Assembly: GCF_007988805.1 (NCBI RefSeq)
Contig: NZ_BJUV01000021.1
Location: 1-61,498 of the forward strand
Origin: Frigoribacterium faeni
Lineage (GTDB): Bacteria; Actinomycetota; Actinomycetes; Actinomycetales; Microbacteriaceae
Reading direction: 5' to 3'
DNA length: 61,498 bases
In this document: in pieces, positions 18,505-26,794 of the stretch
Layout of the letters: each line of letters opens with the position of its first letter
Numbering within the stretch: position 1 is the first letter of the stretch
Program-made: the position numbers and the translations under genes
Notes under the pieces: model-generated
The model's database searches: none
Told to the model about the DNA's origin: nothing
The model's input: the letters and a program-made list of their open reading frames with translations, nothing else

Positions 18505-18980
18505 GCGGTGGGCTCCTGGGGTGCGGTGTCGGGCGGGCCGAGCGGCTCGCCGCCGAGCCGGAGTCGGGTGCAGAGGTCGGTGAGGGTGGTGAGCTCGTCG
18601 TGGTCGAGGCTGCCGCCCACACGGCGGCGGATCGTGGCGGCGTGGCTGACGGCGGTGCGTCGATAGAGGTCGTAGCCGGCGTCGGTCATCGCCACGATGA
18701 TGCCGCGGCCGTCGCCCGGATCGCTCAGCTTCTCGACGATGCCGCGAGCGGCGAGCCGGTCGACGAGGCGGCTGATGCTCGGCTGGGTCAGCAGCAGGTG
18801 ACGGGTCAGGTCGCGGATCCGCGCCCGACGCTGGGGCTGGCTCGAGAGATTGAAGAGGACGTCGTACTCGTTGAACGAGATCTCCCCGGTCGGGAAGCAC
18901 TCGGTGAGCTCGCGCATCACGCTCACCTGTGCCCGGAAGAGGGCCTCCCAGGCCCCGACGGCCACGGACGTCTCGCTCAT
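18501..18980 (-). CDS. MarR-family regulator heading the photolyase operon
   Basis: 159 residues from the ATG at 18980, which has GAGG about seven bases upstream; a GTG one codon earlier is also open. The helix-turn-helix is RIRDLTRHLLLTQPSISRLVD and the wing SDPGDGRGIIVAMT. EISFNEYDVLFNLS is the dimerisation start typical of the family. It is cotranscribed with phr and the serine hydrolase, so it may control DNA-repair or stress genes, including itself. Confidence 0.87.
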   Translation of the reverse strand: MSETSVAVGAWEALFRAQVSVMRELTECFPTGEISFNEYDVLFNLSSQPQRRARIRDLTRHLLLTQPSISRLVDRLAARGIVEKLSDPGDGRGIIVAMTDAGYDLYRRTAVSHAATIRRRVGGSLDHDELTTLTDLCTRLRLGGEPLGPPDTAPQEPTA

Positions 18981-18992
18981 CACTACCTCGCG

Positions 18993-19015
18993 TTCGTTTG
19001 CGACGAGTCTACGAA
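18993..19015 (-). promoter_or_regulatory. promoter/operator region of the marR-phr operon
   Basis: On the minus strand TAGACT (19006-19011) is a -10 candidate about 25 bases before the ATG. Two nested inverted repeats cover it: TCGT-TTGCG-ACGA (18994-19006) and the flanking TTCGT/ACGAA pair (18993-19015). An autoregulatory MarR site is plausible. Confidence 0.4.
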
Positions 19016-19090
19016 AGGGCCGCCCCCTCCGTCCGCCACTCGACGCCAGGCGAACGGGCCGTGAGCGATCGGACGATCAGGCACACGACA

Positions 19091-19130
19091 GAGGGCCGGT
19101 CGCCCGATGGCGACCGGCCCTCTTCCCTTT
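19091..19130 (+). terminator. 14-bp hairpin with T-rich tail, in a gap without + strand genes
   Basis: GAGGGCCGGTCGCC-cgat-GGCGACCGGCCCTC is a perfect 14-bp stem followed by TTCCCTTT, the layout of an intrinsic terminator reading rightward. The genes on both sides are leftward, so it either ends an unseen small RNA or works in both directions for the regulator gene ending at 19301. Otherwise the 320-base gap 18981-19300 shows no ORF. Confidence 0.5.
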
Positions 19131-19300
19131 GCACCAAGAGTGTCCTGCAATCTCGTTCCACCTCGGCCGCCACAGCAAACGACCTCGGTGCGATCAAGCT
19201 ATAACGAATCGGTAACGGTCGTCCAGACCCCAAGCTCGGGATCTGCTGGGAACTTCCGATCCGTGGGGTCGAGGGAGGGCGCGAGGCGCGCCGCGCGTCG

Positions 19301-20068
19301 TCAGAAGACGTCGGGCGACGGCGTGGAGGCGTGGCGGATCGACACGTCCGCGTGCCGGTCGAAGCGGTACCCCGCGCCGCGGACCGTGCGGACGATGTCC
19401 TCGAAGACGCCGAGCTTCGACCGCAGGCGGCGGACGTGCACGTCGATCGTGCGCTCGTTGGGGACCTCGTCCTCGCCGTCGGACCAGAGGCTCGAGATGA
19501 GCTCGGCGCGCTCGATCGTCCGACCCTCGCGGAGCACGAGGTACTGCAGCAGCTCGAACTCCTTGTAGGTCAGCGGGGCGACCTCGCCGTCGAGCAGGAG
19601 GCGCTTGCGCGAGATGTCGACGACGACGCCGCCGCGGGCCCCGGGCTCGTCGTCCTCCTCGACCTCGGTGCGGCGCGCGGCGAGAGCGGAGGGGTCCTGC
19701 AGGGCGAGGCGGACGACGTCGACGTCGCGGCCGCCGGAGCCGCTCGGAGCCAGGGCCACGGCGGCGTGGGTCTCGGCCGAGGGGGCGATCTGCGAGACGA
19801 GGGCCTTGATCTGCGACACGATGTGGCCGAGGTCGGTGCCGTCGGCCGCGGCCTTCAGCTCGTCGATGCCGACGTAGAGGACGAAACCGCGGGCCTCCGT
19901 GCCCTCCGGGACGGCCCGGGGCCGGGGCGCCGCCGGCGGCGCGACGGTGGCGGGTGAGGCGCTGACGGGCGTCCCCGGAGTCGTCGGTGCGGTCGGCGCC
20001 GCGCTCAGGTGGCGGATCGGCGACACGGTGCGGGCGGAGGTGACGGGACGGTCGAGGGTGAGGGACAT
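19301..20068 (-). CDS. winged-helix (OmpR/PhoB-type) regulator without receiver domain
   Basis: 255 residues. The C-terminal 95 residues are a Trans_reg_C winged helix: LTYKEFELLQYLVLREGRTI, then DVHVRRLRSKLG and VRTVRGAGYRFD. The N-terminus lacks the Asp-containing receiver. Instead there is a Pro/Ala linker (about 20-60) and a domain of unknown type beginning FVLYVGIDELKAA (about 68-120). The response is therefore not classic phosphorelay. AAGGAT lies upstream of the ATG. The mRNA has a long leader with a putative uORF and a palindromic promoter. Confidence 0.8.
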   Translation of the reverse strand: MSLTLDRPVTSARTVSPIRHLSAAPTAPTTPGTPVSASPATVAPPAAPRPRAVPEGTEARGFVLYVGIDELKAAADGTDLGHIVSQIKALVSQIAPSAETHAAVALAPSGSGGRDVDVVRLALQDPSALAARRTEVEEDDEPGARGGVVVDISRKRLLLDGEVAPLTYKEFELLQYLVLREGRTIERAELISSLWSDGEDEVPNERTIDVHVRRLRSKLGVFEDIVRTVRGAGYRFDRHADVSIRHASTPSPDVF

Positions 20069-20331
20069 GGGTACGCGGGATCCTTGCGTGGGGGTGAGCG
20101 GGTTCCCGGGTGACGGTGACGCCATCGGCCGTCGGGGAGACCCTGCTCGGTTCGTGTCGGTGCCCGCTGCCGTTCGGGCAGATCGCAGGCGGTCGATGCC
20201 GGAGCATCGGGTGGGATGCGCGTCGGAGTGGTGACGCGGATGCATCCGGGAGTCGGCGGCTCAGCAGCGGGGTGGGGCTGCGAGCTCAGCGTGCTGCGGG
20301 TGCAGCGGCGACTCGGCGAGGTGTGGCCGGA

Positions 20332-20430
20332 TCAGGCACACATTCGACACAGGACAGCGCGCATCGGCATCATCATGCCGGTGCTCCCGAGGGCCTCAAC
20401 GGAGGTCGGGATGAACACGCTGTCAGTCAT
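20332..20430 (-). CDS. putative leaderless 32-aa uORF with C-terminal CxxC
   Basis: ATG at 20430 falls where transcription from the promoter at 20438-20467 should start, so translation would be leaderless. The 32-residue peptide starts MTDSVFIPTSVEALG and ends with CRMCA, a CxxC just before the stop. It precedes the winged-helix regulator by 263 bases of untranslated RNA. A cysteine-sensing or redox-sensing leader peptide is possible, but only the position and the Cys pair support it. Confidence 0.45.
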   Translation of the reverse strand: MTDSVFIPTSVEALGSTGMMMPMRAVLCRMCA

Positions 20431-20437
20431 GGGCTTG

Positions 20438-20467
20438 ATTGTGTTACATCGCGTGTCGCGATGTCAA
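20438..20467 (-). promoter_or_regulatory. strong promoter with palindromic operator in the spacer
   Basis: Minus strand: consensus -35 TTGACA (20462-20467), 18-base spacer, -10 CACAAT (20438-20443). The spacer is almost entirely the perfect inverted repeat ACATCGCG-TGT-CGCGATGT (20446-20464). A protein bound there would sit between the boxes and repress. It is the best -35 box in the window. Confidence 0.7.
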
Positions 20468-20509
20468 GCGTCGTTCGGGTTCGGGATCAGCGCCTCCCGC
20501 GACGACGAA

Positions 20510-20561
20510 CCGCGCCTCCCGGTGGGGACGGCGCGGTTCGCGAGGCCCCGAGGAGGCGCGG
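20510..20561. terminator. hairpin built from two inverted copies of the GGAGGCGCGG repeat
   Basis: CCGCGCCTCC (20510-20519) can pair with GGAGGCGCGG (20552-20561) over 10 bp, with a 32-base G+C-rich loop. It lies just past the upp stop on the minus strand and before the regulator promoter, so it may end upp transcription. There is no U-tract. Confidence 0.4.
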
Positions 20562-20576
20562 GGTGACGGGATCGGG

Positions 20577-21209
20577 TCAGGCGAGGCCGTAGAGGCGGTC
20601 GCCCGCGTCGCCGAGCCCGGGCACGATGTAGCCCTGCTCGTTGAGCCGCTCGTCGACGGCCCCCAGCACGACGTGGACGTCGCGGCCCGCCATGGCCTTC
20701 TCGACGGCGGCCAGGCCCTCGGGGGCGGCGAGGATGCAGACGGCGGTCACGTCGACGGCCCCGCGGTCGAGCAGGTAGTCGATCGCGGCGATCAGCGAGC
20801 CGCCGGTCGCCAGCATCGGGTCGAGCACGAAGCACTGCCGGTTCGAGAGGTCGTCGGGCAGGCGCTCGGCGTAGGTCGTCGGCTCGAGGGTCTCCTCGTC
20901 GCGCACCATGCCCAGGAACCCGACCTCGGCGGTCGGCACGAGCTTGGTCATGCCCTCGAGCATGCCGAGGCCCGCCCGGAGGATGGGCACCACGAGGGGC
21001 CGCGGCTGGCTGATCGCCAGGCCGGTGGTCGGGCCGACCGGCGTCTCGATGTCGACCGGGGTGGTCCGCACGTCGCGGGTGGCCTCGTAGGCCAGCAGGG
21101 TGACGAGCTCCTCGGTGAGGGCCCGGAAGGTCGGCGACGGCGTGCTCTTGTCGCGGAGCACGGTCAGCTTGTGGGTGATCAGGGGATGGTCCGCTACGTG
21201 CACTCGCAT
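20577..21209 (-). CDS. upp: uracil phosphoribosyltransferase
   Basis: 210 residues, the normal length. It salvages uracil to UMP with [24 protein letters not shown] is the typical N-terminus, [17 protein letters not shown] the PRPP-binding loop and [15 protein letters not shown] the C-terminal uracil-binding end. TACCGT (21217-21222) lies seven bases before the ATG, so it is probably leaderless. Divergent from tadA. Confidence 0.96.
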   Translation of the reverse strand: MRVHVADHPLITHKLTVLRDKSTPSPTFRALTEELVTLLAYEATRDVRTTPVDIETPVGPTTGLAISQPRPLVVPILRAGLGMLEGMTKLVPTAEVGFLGMVRDEETLEPTTYAERLPDDLSNRQCFVLDPMLATGGSLIAAIDYLLDRGAVDVTAVCILAAPEGLAAVEKAMAGRDVHVVLGAVDERLNEQGYIVPGLGDAGDRLYGLA

Positions 21210-21267
21210 AGGCTCAACGGTAGCGGAGTCGACCGGCCCGCACCGTCCGACGAGAGGCCGTCGCCGC

Positions 21268-21732
21268 GTGATCGCGCATCCACCCGAGCTCGACGACTGG
21301 ATGGGCCTGGCGCTGGCCGAGGCCGACGCGTGCCGCGTCTCGGGCGACGTCCCCGTGGGGGCCGTCGCGGTGGACGCCGCCGGGCGGGTCGTCGGGCTCG
21401 GTCGCAACGAGCGCGAGCTCCGTCGGGACCCGACCGCGCACGCCGAGGTCCTGGCGCTCCGGGCCGCCGCCGAGACGCTCGGCGACTGGCACCTGACCGG
21501 GGTCACCCTCGTCGTGACCCTCGAGCCCTGCCCGATGTGCGCGGGTGCGATCCTCGCCGCCCGGGTCCCGCGGGTCGTCTTCGGCGCCTGGGACGCCAAG
21601 GCGGGCGCCGCCGGCAGCGTCTACGACATCGCCCGCGACCGTCGCCTGCCGCACCGCACCGAGGTCGTGGCCGGGGTCCGCGAGCCGGAGTGCCGGGCCC
21701 GGCTCGACGACTTCTTCGCCACCCGACGCTGA
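21268..21732 (+). CDS. tadA: tRNA-specific adenosine deaminase (A34 to I34)
   Basis: 154 residues from the GTG at 21268 with GAGAGG upstream. The zinc deaminase motifs are HAEVLAL (His and the proton-shuttle Glu) and [10 protein letters not shown] (two Cys). It edits A34 of tRNA-Arg(ACG). It is smaller than RibD and lacks a reductase domain, so it does not replace the missing ribD. Confidence 0.92.
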   Translation: MIAHPPELDDWMGLALAEADACRVSGDVPVGAVAVDAAGRVVGLGRNERELRRDPTAHAEVLALRAAAETLGDWHLTGVTLVVTLEPCPMCAGAILAARVPRVVFGAWDAKAGAAGSVYDIARDRRLPHRTEVVAGVREPECRARLDDFFATRR

Positions 21733-21772
21733 GACCGCCGATCCGGGCCGACCGTGCCGAGGAGGCGCGGTG

Positions 21773-22735
21773 TCAGTCCGCCGCGCGGATCACGATCGCG
21801 TCGGTGGGCGGCTCGACCGCGCCCGGCCTGACCCACACATCGGGCTCGACGTAGATCACGCGGGCGATCGGCACGGCCGCGCGGATGCGACCCTCGACGG
21901 CGTTGATGGCGCTGGCCACGTCCGAGAGCACCGTCCGACCCGGCATGGCGATCTTGACGCCGACCATCAGCTCGTCGGGCCCGAGGTAGAGGGTCTTCAT
22001 GTGGATGATCGTCTCGACCTCGGGACCGGAGGTGATCGCCGAGCGGATCTTCGCGACGTCGTCGGCCGAGGCGCCCTCGCCGACCAGCAGGCTCTTCGTC
22101 TCGATGCCGAGGATCACGGCCACGGCGACGAGCAGGAGGCCGATCGCCAGGGTGCCGATCGCGTCGAAGACGCCGTCGCCGGTGATCCAGGTGAGCACGA
22201 CGCCGATCATGGCGAACGAGAGGCCGAGCAGCGCGGCGGTGTCCTCGAGCAGGACGACGGGGAGCTCCGGGGCCTTGGCCCGCCGGACGAACGACGGCCA
22301 GCTCTGATTCCCCTTGCTCGGGCGCGACTCGCGGATCGCCGTCCGGAGCGAGAATCCCTCGAGCGCCAGCGAGATCGCCAGCACGAGCACGGGGAGCCAC
22401 GGCACCTCGAGCGGGTGGGGTTCGCGCAGCTTCTCGACGCCCTCGTACAGCGAGAAGACGCCGCCGACGCTGAACAGGATGATGGACACGACGAACGCGT
22501 AGACGTACCGCTCGCGGCCGTAGCCGAACGGGTGCTCGGCGTCGGCGGCCTTCTTCGCCTTGCGGCCTCCGAGCAGGAGCAGAAGCTGGTTGCCCGAGTC
22601 GGCGAGGGAGTGCACGCCCTCGGCGAGCATCGAGGAGGATCCCGAGAACGCCCAGGCGATGAACTTCGTCACCGCGATGCCCAGGTTCGCGCCGAGTGCG
22701 GCGATGATCGCCTTGTTGCCGCCGGAAGTGCTCAT
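21773..22735 (-). CDS. cation diffusion facilitator (CDF) metal exporter
   Basis: 320 residues with six membrane helices. HSLADSGNQLLLLLGG near residue 42 has the HxxxD metal site of helix 2, and a matching DTAALLGLSFAMIGV lies in helix 5. The cytoplasmic tail (about 225-320) has the usual ferredoxin-like fold. The insert AKKAADAEHPFGYGRERY is typical of the group. Zn, Fe or Mn export is likely; the metal cannot be fixed. Confidence 0.88.
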   Translation of the reverse strand: MSTSGGNKAIIAALGANLGIAVTKFIAWAFSGSSSMLAEGVHSLADSGNQLLLLLGGRKAKKAADAEHPFGYGRERYVYAFVVSIILFSVGGVFSLYEGVEKLREPHPLEVPWLPVLVLAISLALEGFSLRTAIRESRPSKGNQSWPSFVRRAKAPELPVVLLEDTAALLGLSFAMIGVVLTWITGDGVFDAIGTLAIGLLLVAVAVILGIETKSLLVGEGASADDVAKIRSAITSGPEVETIIHMKTLYLGPDELMVGVKIAMPGRTVLSDVASAINAVEGRIRAAVPIARVIYVEPDVWVRPGAVEPPTDAIVIRAAD

Positions 22736-22781
22736 GTCGTCGATCCCCTCGAGTGGTCCGCGTCGATCTTAGGATGGCCTG

Positions 22782-23633
22782 ATGGCCATCACCCTTCCCA
22801 GCACAGCGATTCTCGGAGCCGGTTCGATGGGGGGCGCGATCCTCTCGGGTCTCCTGCGGCCCGACGTCGTCGTCGACGGCGGGATCCGAGTCACCAACCG
22901 CACCGAGTCGAAGGCCGTCGCGCTGCGGCACGGCGGCGTCACCTCGCTCGCGACCGAGATCGACCCGCGGGCGAACGCGTCGGCGGTGGCCGGGGCGAGA
23001 CTCGTGCTGATCGGCGTCAAACCGCACATGGTCGTCGACCTGCTCCGCGAGATCGGCCCGGTGCTCGACGCCGACGCCGTCGTGGTCAGCCTCGCCGCCG
23101 GCGTCACGACCGCGACCATGGAGGCCGCCCTCCCCGACTCCGTCTCCGTGCTGCGGTCGATGCCGAACACGCCGTCGGTGGTCGGTCTCGGCGTCACCGG
23201 CCTCAGCGCCGGCTCGAGGTCGTCCGACGACGACCTCGCCCTGGCCAGGGCCCTCTTCGAGGTCGTCGGCGACGTCGTGGTCGTCGACGAGGGCCGCATC
23301 GACGCGCTCAGCACCATCTCGGGCTCCGGCCCGGCGTACGTCTTCTATCTGATCGAGAGGCTGCAGGAGGCGGCGGTCGGGTTGGGCTTCACGGCCTCGC
23401 AGGCGGCGACCATGGTGCAGGGCACCTTCCGCGGCGCGAGCGGTCTGCTCGCGGCGAGCGACCTGCTGCCGGCCGACGAGGCCCCCGCCGAGCTGCGCCG
23501 TCGGGTCACGAGCCCGGGCGGCACGACCGAGCGGGCCGTCGCCGTCCTCGCCGAGGGCGGACTGACCGAGCTCTTCGACCGGGCCACGGCCGCCGCTCTC
23601 GAACGCAACCGCGAGATCGCGGCCCAGGGCTGA
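22782..23633 (+). CDS. proC: pyrroline-5-carboxylate reductase
   Basis: 283 residues. It makes proline from P5C with NAD(P)H. The N-terminal ILGAGSMGGAILSGLL is the dinucleotide site, VLRSMPNTPSVVGLG the middle motif, and SGSGPAYVFYLIE with GTFRGASGLL and TSPGGTTERAV form the P5CR signature. TAGGAT (22770-22775) lies six bases before the ATG, so it is leaderless. Confidence 0.96.
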   Translation: MAITLPSTAILGAGSMGGAILSGLLRPDVVVDGGIRVTNRTESKAVALRHGGVTSLATEIDPRANASAVAGARLVLIGVKPHMVVDLLREIGPVLDADAVVVSLAAGVTTATMEAALPDSVSVLRSMPNTPSVVGLGVTGLSAGSRSSDDDLALARALFEVVGDVVVVDEGRIDALSTISGSGPAYVFYLIERLQEAAVGLGFTASQAATMVQGTFRGASGLLAASDLLPADEAPAELRRRVTSPGGTTERAVAVLAEGGLTELFDRATAAALERNREIAAQG

Positions 23634-23663
23634 CCGGGCCGACCCGCGCCTCCTCGGCCCGGT
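23633..23663. terminator. hairpin between convergent proC and trkA
   Basis: ACCGGGCCGA (23633-23642) pairs perfectly with TCGGCCCGGT (23654-23663), and the 11-base loop is the core of a reversed 13-mer repeat copy. It lies between two converging genes and could end both transcripts, though no U-run follows. Confidence 0.5.
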
Positions 23664-23684
23664 GCGCCTCGGGGAGCGTGCGGA

Positions 23685-24356
23685 TCAGCCCTCGAGGGCG
23701 GCGAAACGCTCGATGGCGGCGCTGTCGCCCGACACGATGATGAGGTCGTGGTTGCTGATCACGGTCTCGGGGGTCGCCTCGCTGAAGGCCCCGCCCGGGC
23801 TCTTCACCCCGACGATGGTCACCCCGTACTTCTTGCGGATGTTCGACGCCGCGAGCGACGCGCCTCGTACGGGACGCGGCGGGTACATCTTCACGATCGC
23901 GAAGGCGTCGTCGAACTCGATGTAGTCGAGCAGGCGGCCGGAGACGAGGTGCGCGACGCGCTCGCCGGCCTCGCGCTCGGGATAGATCACGTGGTTGGCG
24001 CCGATCCTGGCGAGGATCTTGCCGTGCGACTGGCTGATGGCCTTGGCCCAGATCTGCGGCACCTTGAGGTCGACCAGGTTCGCCGTGATCAGCACGCTCG
24101 CCTCGATCGACGAGCCGACGGCGACGACGGCGATGCTGAAGTCCTGCGCGCCGATCTGCTTGAGGGCGTCGATGCTGCGCGCGTCGGCCTGGACGGCGTG
24201 CGTGACCCGGTCGGCCCACTTCTGCACGAGGCCCTCGCTGGTGTCGACGGCGAGGACGTCGCGGTCCTGCCGCTCGAGCTGCCCCGCGGTGGCCGCGCCG
24301 AACCGGCCGAGGCCGATGACGAGCACCGGTGCGTCGTGCTTGATCCTGTCAACCAA
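23685..24356 (-). CDS. Trk/Ktr potassium uptake, regulatory NAD-binding subunit
   Basis: 223 residues with an RCK/TrkA_N domain (VLVIGLGRFGAATAGQL, DTSEGLVQ) and a TrkA_C domain after about residue 135 (IVKMYPPRPVRG, then GVKSPGGAFSEATPETVI). It gates the KtrB/TrkH pore encoded just upstream. The apparent start is a TTG at 24356, eight bases inside the pore gene, with GAGGAGCG about 11 bases before. That makes the start coupled and unusual. Confidence 0.9.
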   Translation of the reverse strand: MVDRIKHDAPVLVIGLGRFGAATAGQLERQDRDVLAVDTSEGLVQKWADRVTHAVQADARSIDALKQIGAQDFSIAVVAVGSSIEASVLITANLVDLKVPQIWAKAISQSHGKILARIGANHVIYPEREAGERVAHLVSGRLLDYIEFDDAFAIVKMYPPRPVRGASLAASNIRKKYGVTIVGVKSPGGAFSEATPETVISNHDLIIVSGDSAAIERFAALEG

Positions 24357-25821
24357 CGATCGGTCGCTCCTCGGGTCGAGTGAACAGCTGGCGTCGCTGG
24401 CTGGCGGCCAGGGCGACGGAGAGTGTCACTGTACCAACGCGGCCCATCCACATCGTGACCGCGAGGATGTACTTGCACGAGTCGGGCAGCTCGGCCGTCA
24501 GGCCGGTCGACAGGCCCGACGTCGCGAACGCCGAGATCACCTCGAAGAGCACGTGCTCGAGGGGCTCCTTCGTGATGTGCATGATCAGGATGCTCGCCAC
24601 CGCCACGATGGTCGCCCCCCAGAGCACGACGCTGACCGACAGTCGCAGCACGTCGCTCGGGATCCGCCGGCCGAACGCCTCCATCGAGCGGTTGCCCCTG
24701 GCCTCGGCGAACGCGGCCAGGAACAGCACGGCCAGCGTCGTCACCTTGATGCCGCCGGCCGTCGAGGCCGAGCCGCCGCCGATGAACATCAGCATGTCCG
24801 TCACCAGCAGCGACGAGCCGTTCAGATCGCCGATGTCGATGGTCGAGAATCCCCCCGAGCGCGTCATCTGGCTGAGGAACAGCGACTGGAAGACCGTCGG
24901 GAACGCGGCGATGCCGCCGAAGGTGTCGGGGTTGTCGAACTCGAGCACGATGAACAGCAGGGCGCCGGCGAAGAGCAGCACGAAGCTCGTCACGAGCGTG
25001 AGCTTGACGTGCACCGACCAGCGACGGGGGTGCCAGGGGTTCCGGGCCAGGGCGTAGATGACGGGGAAGCCGATGCTCCCGAGGAACACCCCGATCATGA
25101 TCAGCGTGAGGAACCAGTAGTCGTTCTCGAACGGGGCGAGCCCCTCGGCGTTGGGCGAGAACCCCGTGTTCGTGAACGCCATCGCCGAGTAGTAGAAGCT
25201 GTCGAGCACGGACTCGCCGAGGGGGATGCCGTCGATCACCAGTCGCGGCACCAGCAGCAGGGCGATCACGGTCTGGATGACGGCCGAGCTGAGCGCCACG
25301 GTGGCCAGCAGTCCGCCGACCTCGCCCAGACGGACGGCCTGCCCCTCGGGCACCGGCCCGGCGTGCACGCGCAACGGATTGCTGTCCGACGCGGCCATCA
25401 GCCGGGCGCGCAGACCGAGCTTGCGCGACACGACGAGGCCCATGATCGACGCGAGCGTCAGCACCCCGATGGCGCCGATCTGCACACCGACGAAGATGAC
25501 CACGTGGCCGAAGACGGACCAGTGCGTGGCCATGTCGACGGTGGCCAGTCCCGTCACGCAGATGACCGACACGGCCGTGAACAGGGCGTCGACGAGCGGC
25601 GTCGAGCGCCCGTCGGCGGCGGCGACGGGCAGCGAGAAGATCGCCGTGAACAGCATGATCAGCCCGGTGAAGATCAGGATGGCGAACCGGGCGGGGGAGT
25701 GCCGGCCGATGTCGTCGACGTAGTCGGTCAACCGCCGGACGGGGCCTCGTCCGGGCACCCGCAGCGGACCCTGACGGATCGTCCGAGGGATGCGCCGGGA
25801 GGCGGTGGAGGCGCGCGTCAC
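24349..25821 (-). CDS. Trk/Ktr potassium transporter, membrane pore subunit
   Basis: About 490 residues with four M1-P-M2 repeats. Selectivity-filter-like loops include SVICVTGLATVD, AFTNTGFSPNAEG, TRSGGFSTIDIG and AFATSGLSTGLT. The N-terminus is Arg-rich. I use the GTG at 25821, which has GGAG upstream; an in-frame ATG at 25848 would add nine residues but leaves only 15 bases to the divergent ArsR gene. Together with the RCK subunit it forms a regulated K+ importer for turgor control. Confidence 0.9.
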   Translation of the reverse strand: MTRASTASRRIPRTIRQGPLRVPGRGPVRRLTDYVDDIGRHSPARFAILIFTGLIMLFTAIFSLPVAAADGRSTPLVDALFTAVSVICVTGLATVDMATHWSVFGHVVIFVGVQIGAIGVLTLASIMGLVVSRKLGLRARLMAASDSNPLRVHAGPVPEGQAVRLGEVGGLLATVALSSAVIQTVIALLLVPRLVIDGIPLGESVLDSFYYSAMAFTNTGFSPNAEGLAPFENDYWFLTLIMIGVFLGSIGFPVIYALARNPWHPRRWSVHVKLTLVTSFVLLFAGALLFIVLEFDNPDTFGGIAAFPTVFQSLFLSQMTRSGGFSTIDIGDLNGSSLLVTDMLMFIGGGSASTAGGIKVTTLAVLFLAAFAEARGNRSMEAFGRRIPSDVLRLSVSVVLWGATIVAVASILIMHITKEPLEHVLFEVISAFATSGLSTGLTAELPDSCKYILAVTMWMGRVGTVTLSVALAASQRRQLFTRPEERPIVG

Positions 25822-25863
25822 CTGTGCATGGTACTCCGGGGTGGTCATCGATACTGTGGCTGC

Positions 25864-26385
25864 ATGCCTGACCTCTTCGCCGTGATCGCCGACGGAACGC
25901 GCCGGGATCTCCTCAAGGTGCTGCTCGACGCCCACGTCTCCGCCGACTCCTCGACGGGCGACGTCTCGGTCGGCGAGATGGTCACGACCCTGGGCATCAG
26001 TCAGCCGACCGTGTCGAAGCACCTCCGTGTGCTGCGGGACGCCGGACTCGTCCACGTGCGCGAAGACGGCCAGCACCGCTACTACGGCATCGACACGGCT
26101 CCGCTCGAGGCCATCGAGGACTGGCTCATCCCGTTCCTCGGAGCCGACGTCGACATCGAGGTCGGCGCCGGCGGCGCCTTCGCCGCCTGGGCGGGCGCGA
26201 GCATGCCCGCTCCCATCCGTCGCGCAGCCGAGAACATCCCCGACCCGGGAGACGTCGGGAGCTCCCTCGGGCGAGCCGTCGCGGACGCCCAGCACCGCGC
26301 CTCCTCGGCTCTGCACGACGCCACCAGTGCCCTCGACGAGCGCGTCATCGAGCCCGTCCGCAAGCGCCTCGGGCGCGGCGTCTGA
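25864..26385 (+). CDS. ArsR-family regulator with long C-terminal tail
   Basis: 173 residues. The winged helix (about 1-90) reads LFAVIADGTRRDLLKVLLD, VGEMVTTLGISQPTVSKHL and REDGQHRYYGID. No metal-binding Cys box is seen, so it is not a classic metal sensor. The C-terminal 80 residues (Ala/Asp-rich, then a possible coiled segment DAQHRASSALHDATSALDE) are not in ordinary ArsR proteins. GATACT (25850-25855) lies eight bases before the ATG. Confidence 0.85.
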   Translation: MPDLFAVIADGTRRDLLKVLLDAHVSADSSTGDVSVGEMVTTLGISQPTVSKHLRVLRDAGLVHVREDGQHRYYGIDTAPLEAIEDWLIPFLGADVDIEVGAGGAFAAWAGASMPAPIRRAAENIPDPGDVGSSLGRAVADAQHRASSALHDATSALDERVIEPVRKRLGRGV

Positions 26386-26492
26386 CCATTGCACCCCGGT
26401 CCCATGCGCCTCTAGAGTGACCAGCAGGCACACGGGCGACGCCCGCGTGCCGTCACGCCCCGGGTGGTCCGGGGCCGAGACGAGGGGGAGAC

Positions 26493-26687
26493 ATGGCGGA
26501 CGACCTGTCGGACGTGAGGTTCCTCACGGTGGCCGAGGTGGCCGACATGATGCGGGTGTCGCGGATGACCGTGTACCGCATGGTCCACTCCGGAGAGCTG
26601 CCCGCCATCCGGTTCGGACGCTCCTTCCGCGTGCCGGAATCCGCCGTCTCGGCCGTGCTCCGCACCGGGGTCGCCGACGTCGGCTGA
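26493..26687 (+). CDS. BldC-like MerR/excisionase DNA-binding protein
   Basis: 64 residues, essentially one winged helix: FLTVAEVADMMRVSRMTVYR then GELPAIRFGRSFRVPESAV. This is the small BldC/excisionase form common near bS22 in actinobacteria; BldC controls development in Streptomyces. The GAGGGGGAGAC site precedes the ATG. It lies between the ArsR gene and the mini ribosomal protein. Confidence 0.88.
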   Translation: MADDLSDVRFLTVAEVADMMRVSRMTVYRMVHSGELPAIRFGRSFRVPESAVSAVLRTGVADVG

Positions 26688-26693
26688 CCCGAC

Positions 26694-26723
26694 TTCGACT
26701 TTCTCGGGTCGTCCTAGTAGACT
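26694..26723 (+). promoter_or_regulatory. promoter of the bS22 gene
   Basis: TTCGAC (26694-26699), 18-base spacer, TAGACT (26718-26723). Transcription would start near 26730, leaving about a 65-base leader before the ATG. Confidence 0.5.
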
Positions 26724-26794
26724 GCCCCGAGGTATTTTTCCGCGGTTCTGTTTCGGACCCGGTCGGTCCAATCCAGAAATCAGTGAGGTCCTCT

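Noticed and set aside
21268-21732. Missing ribD
   Set aside because: The deaminase motifs are those of TadA, and no reductase domain follows.
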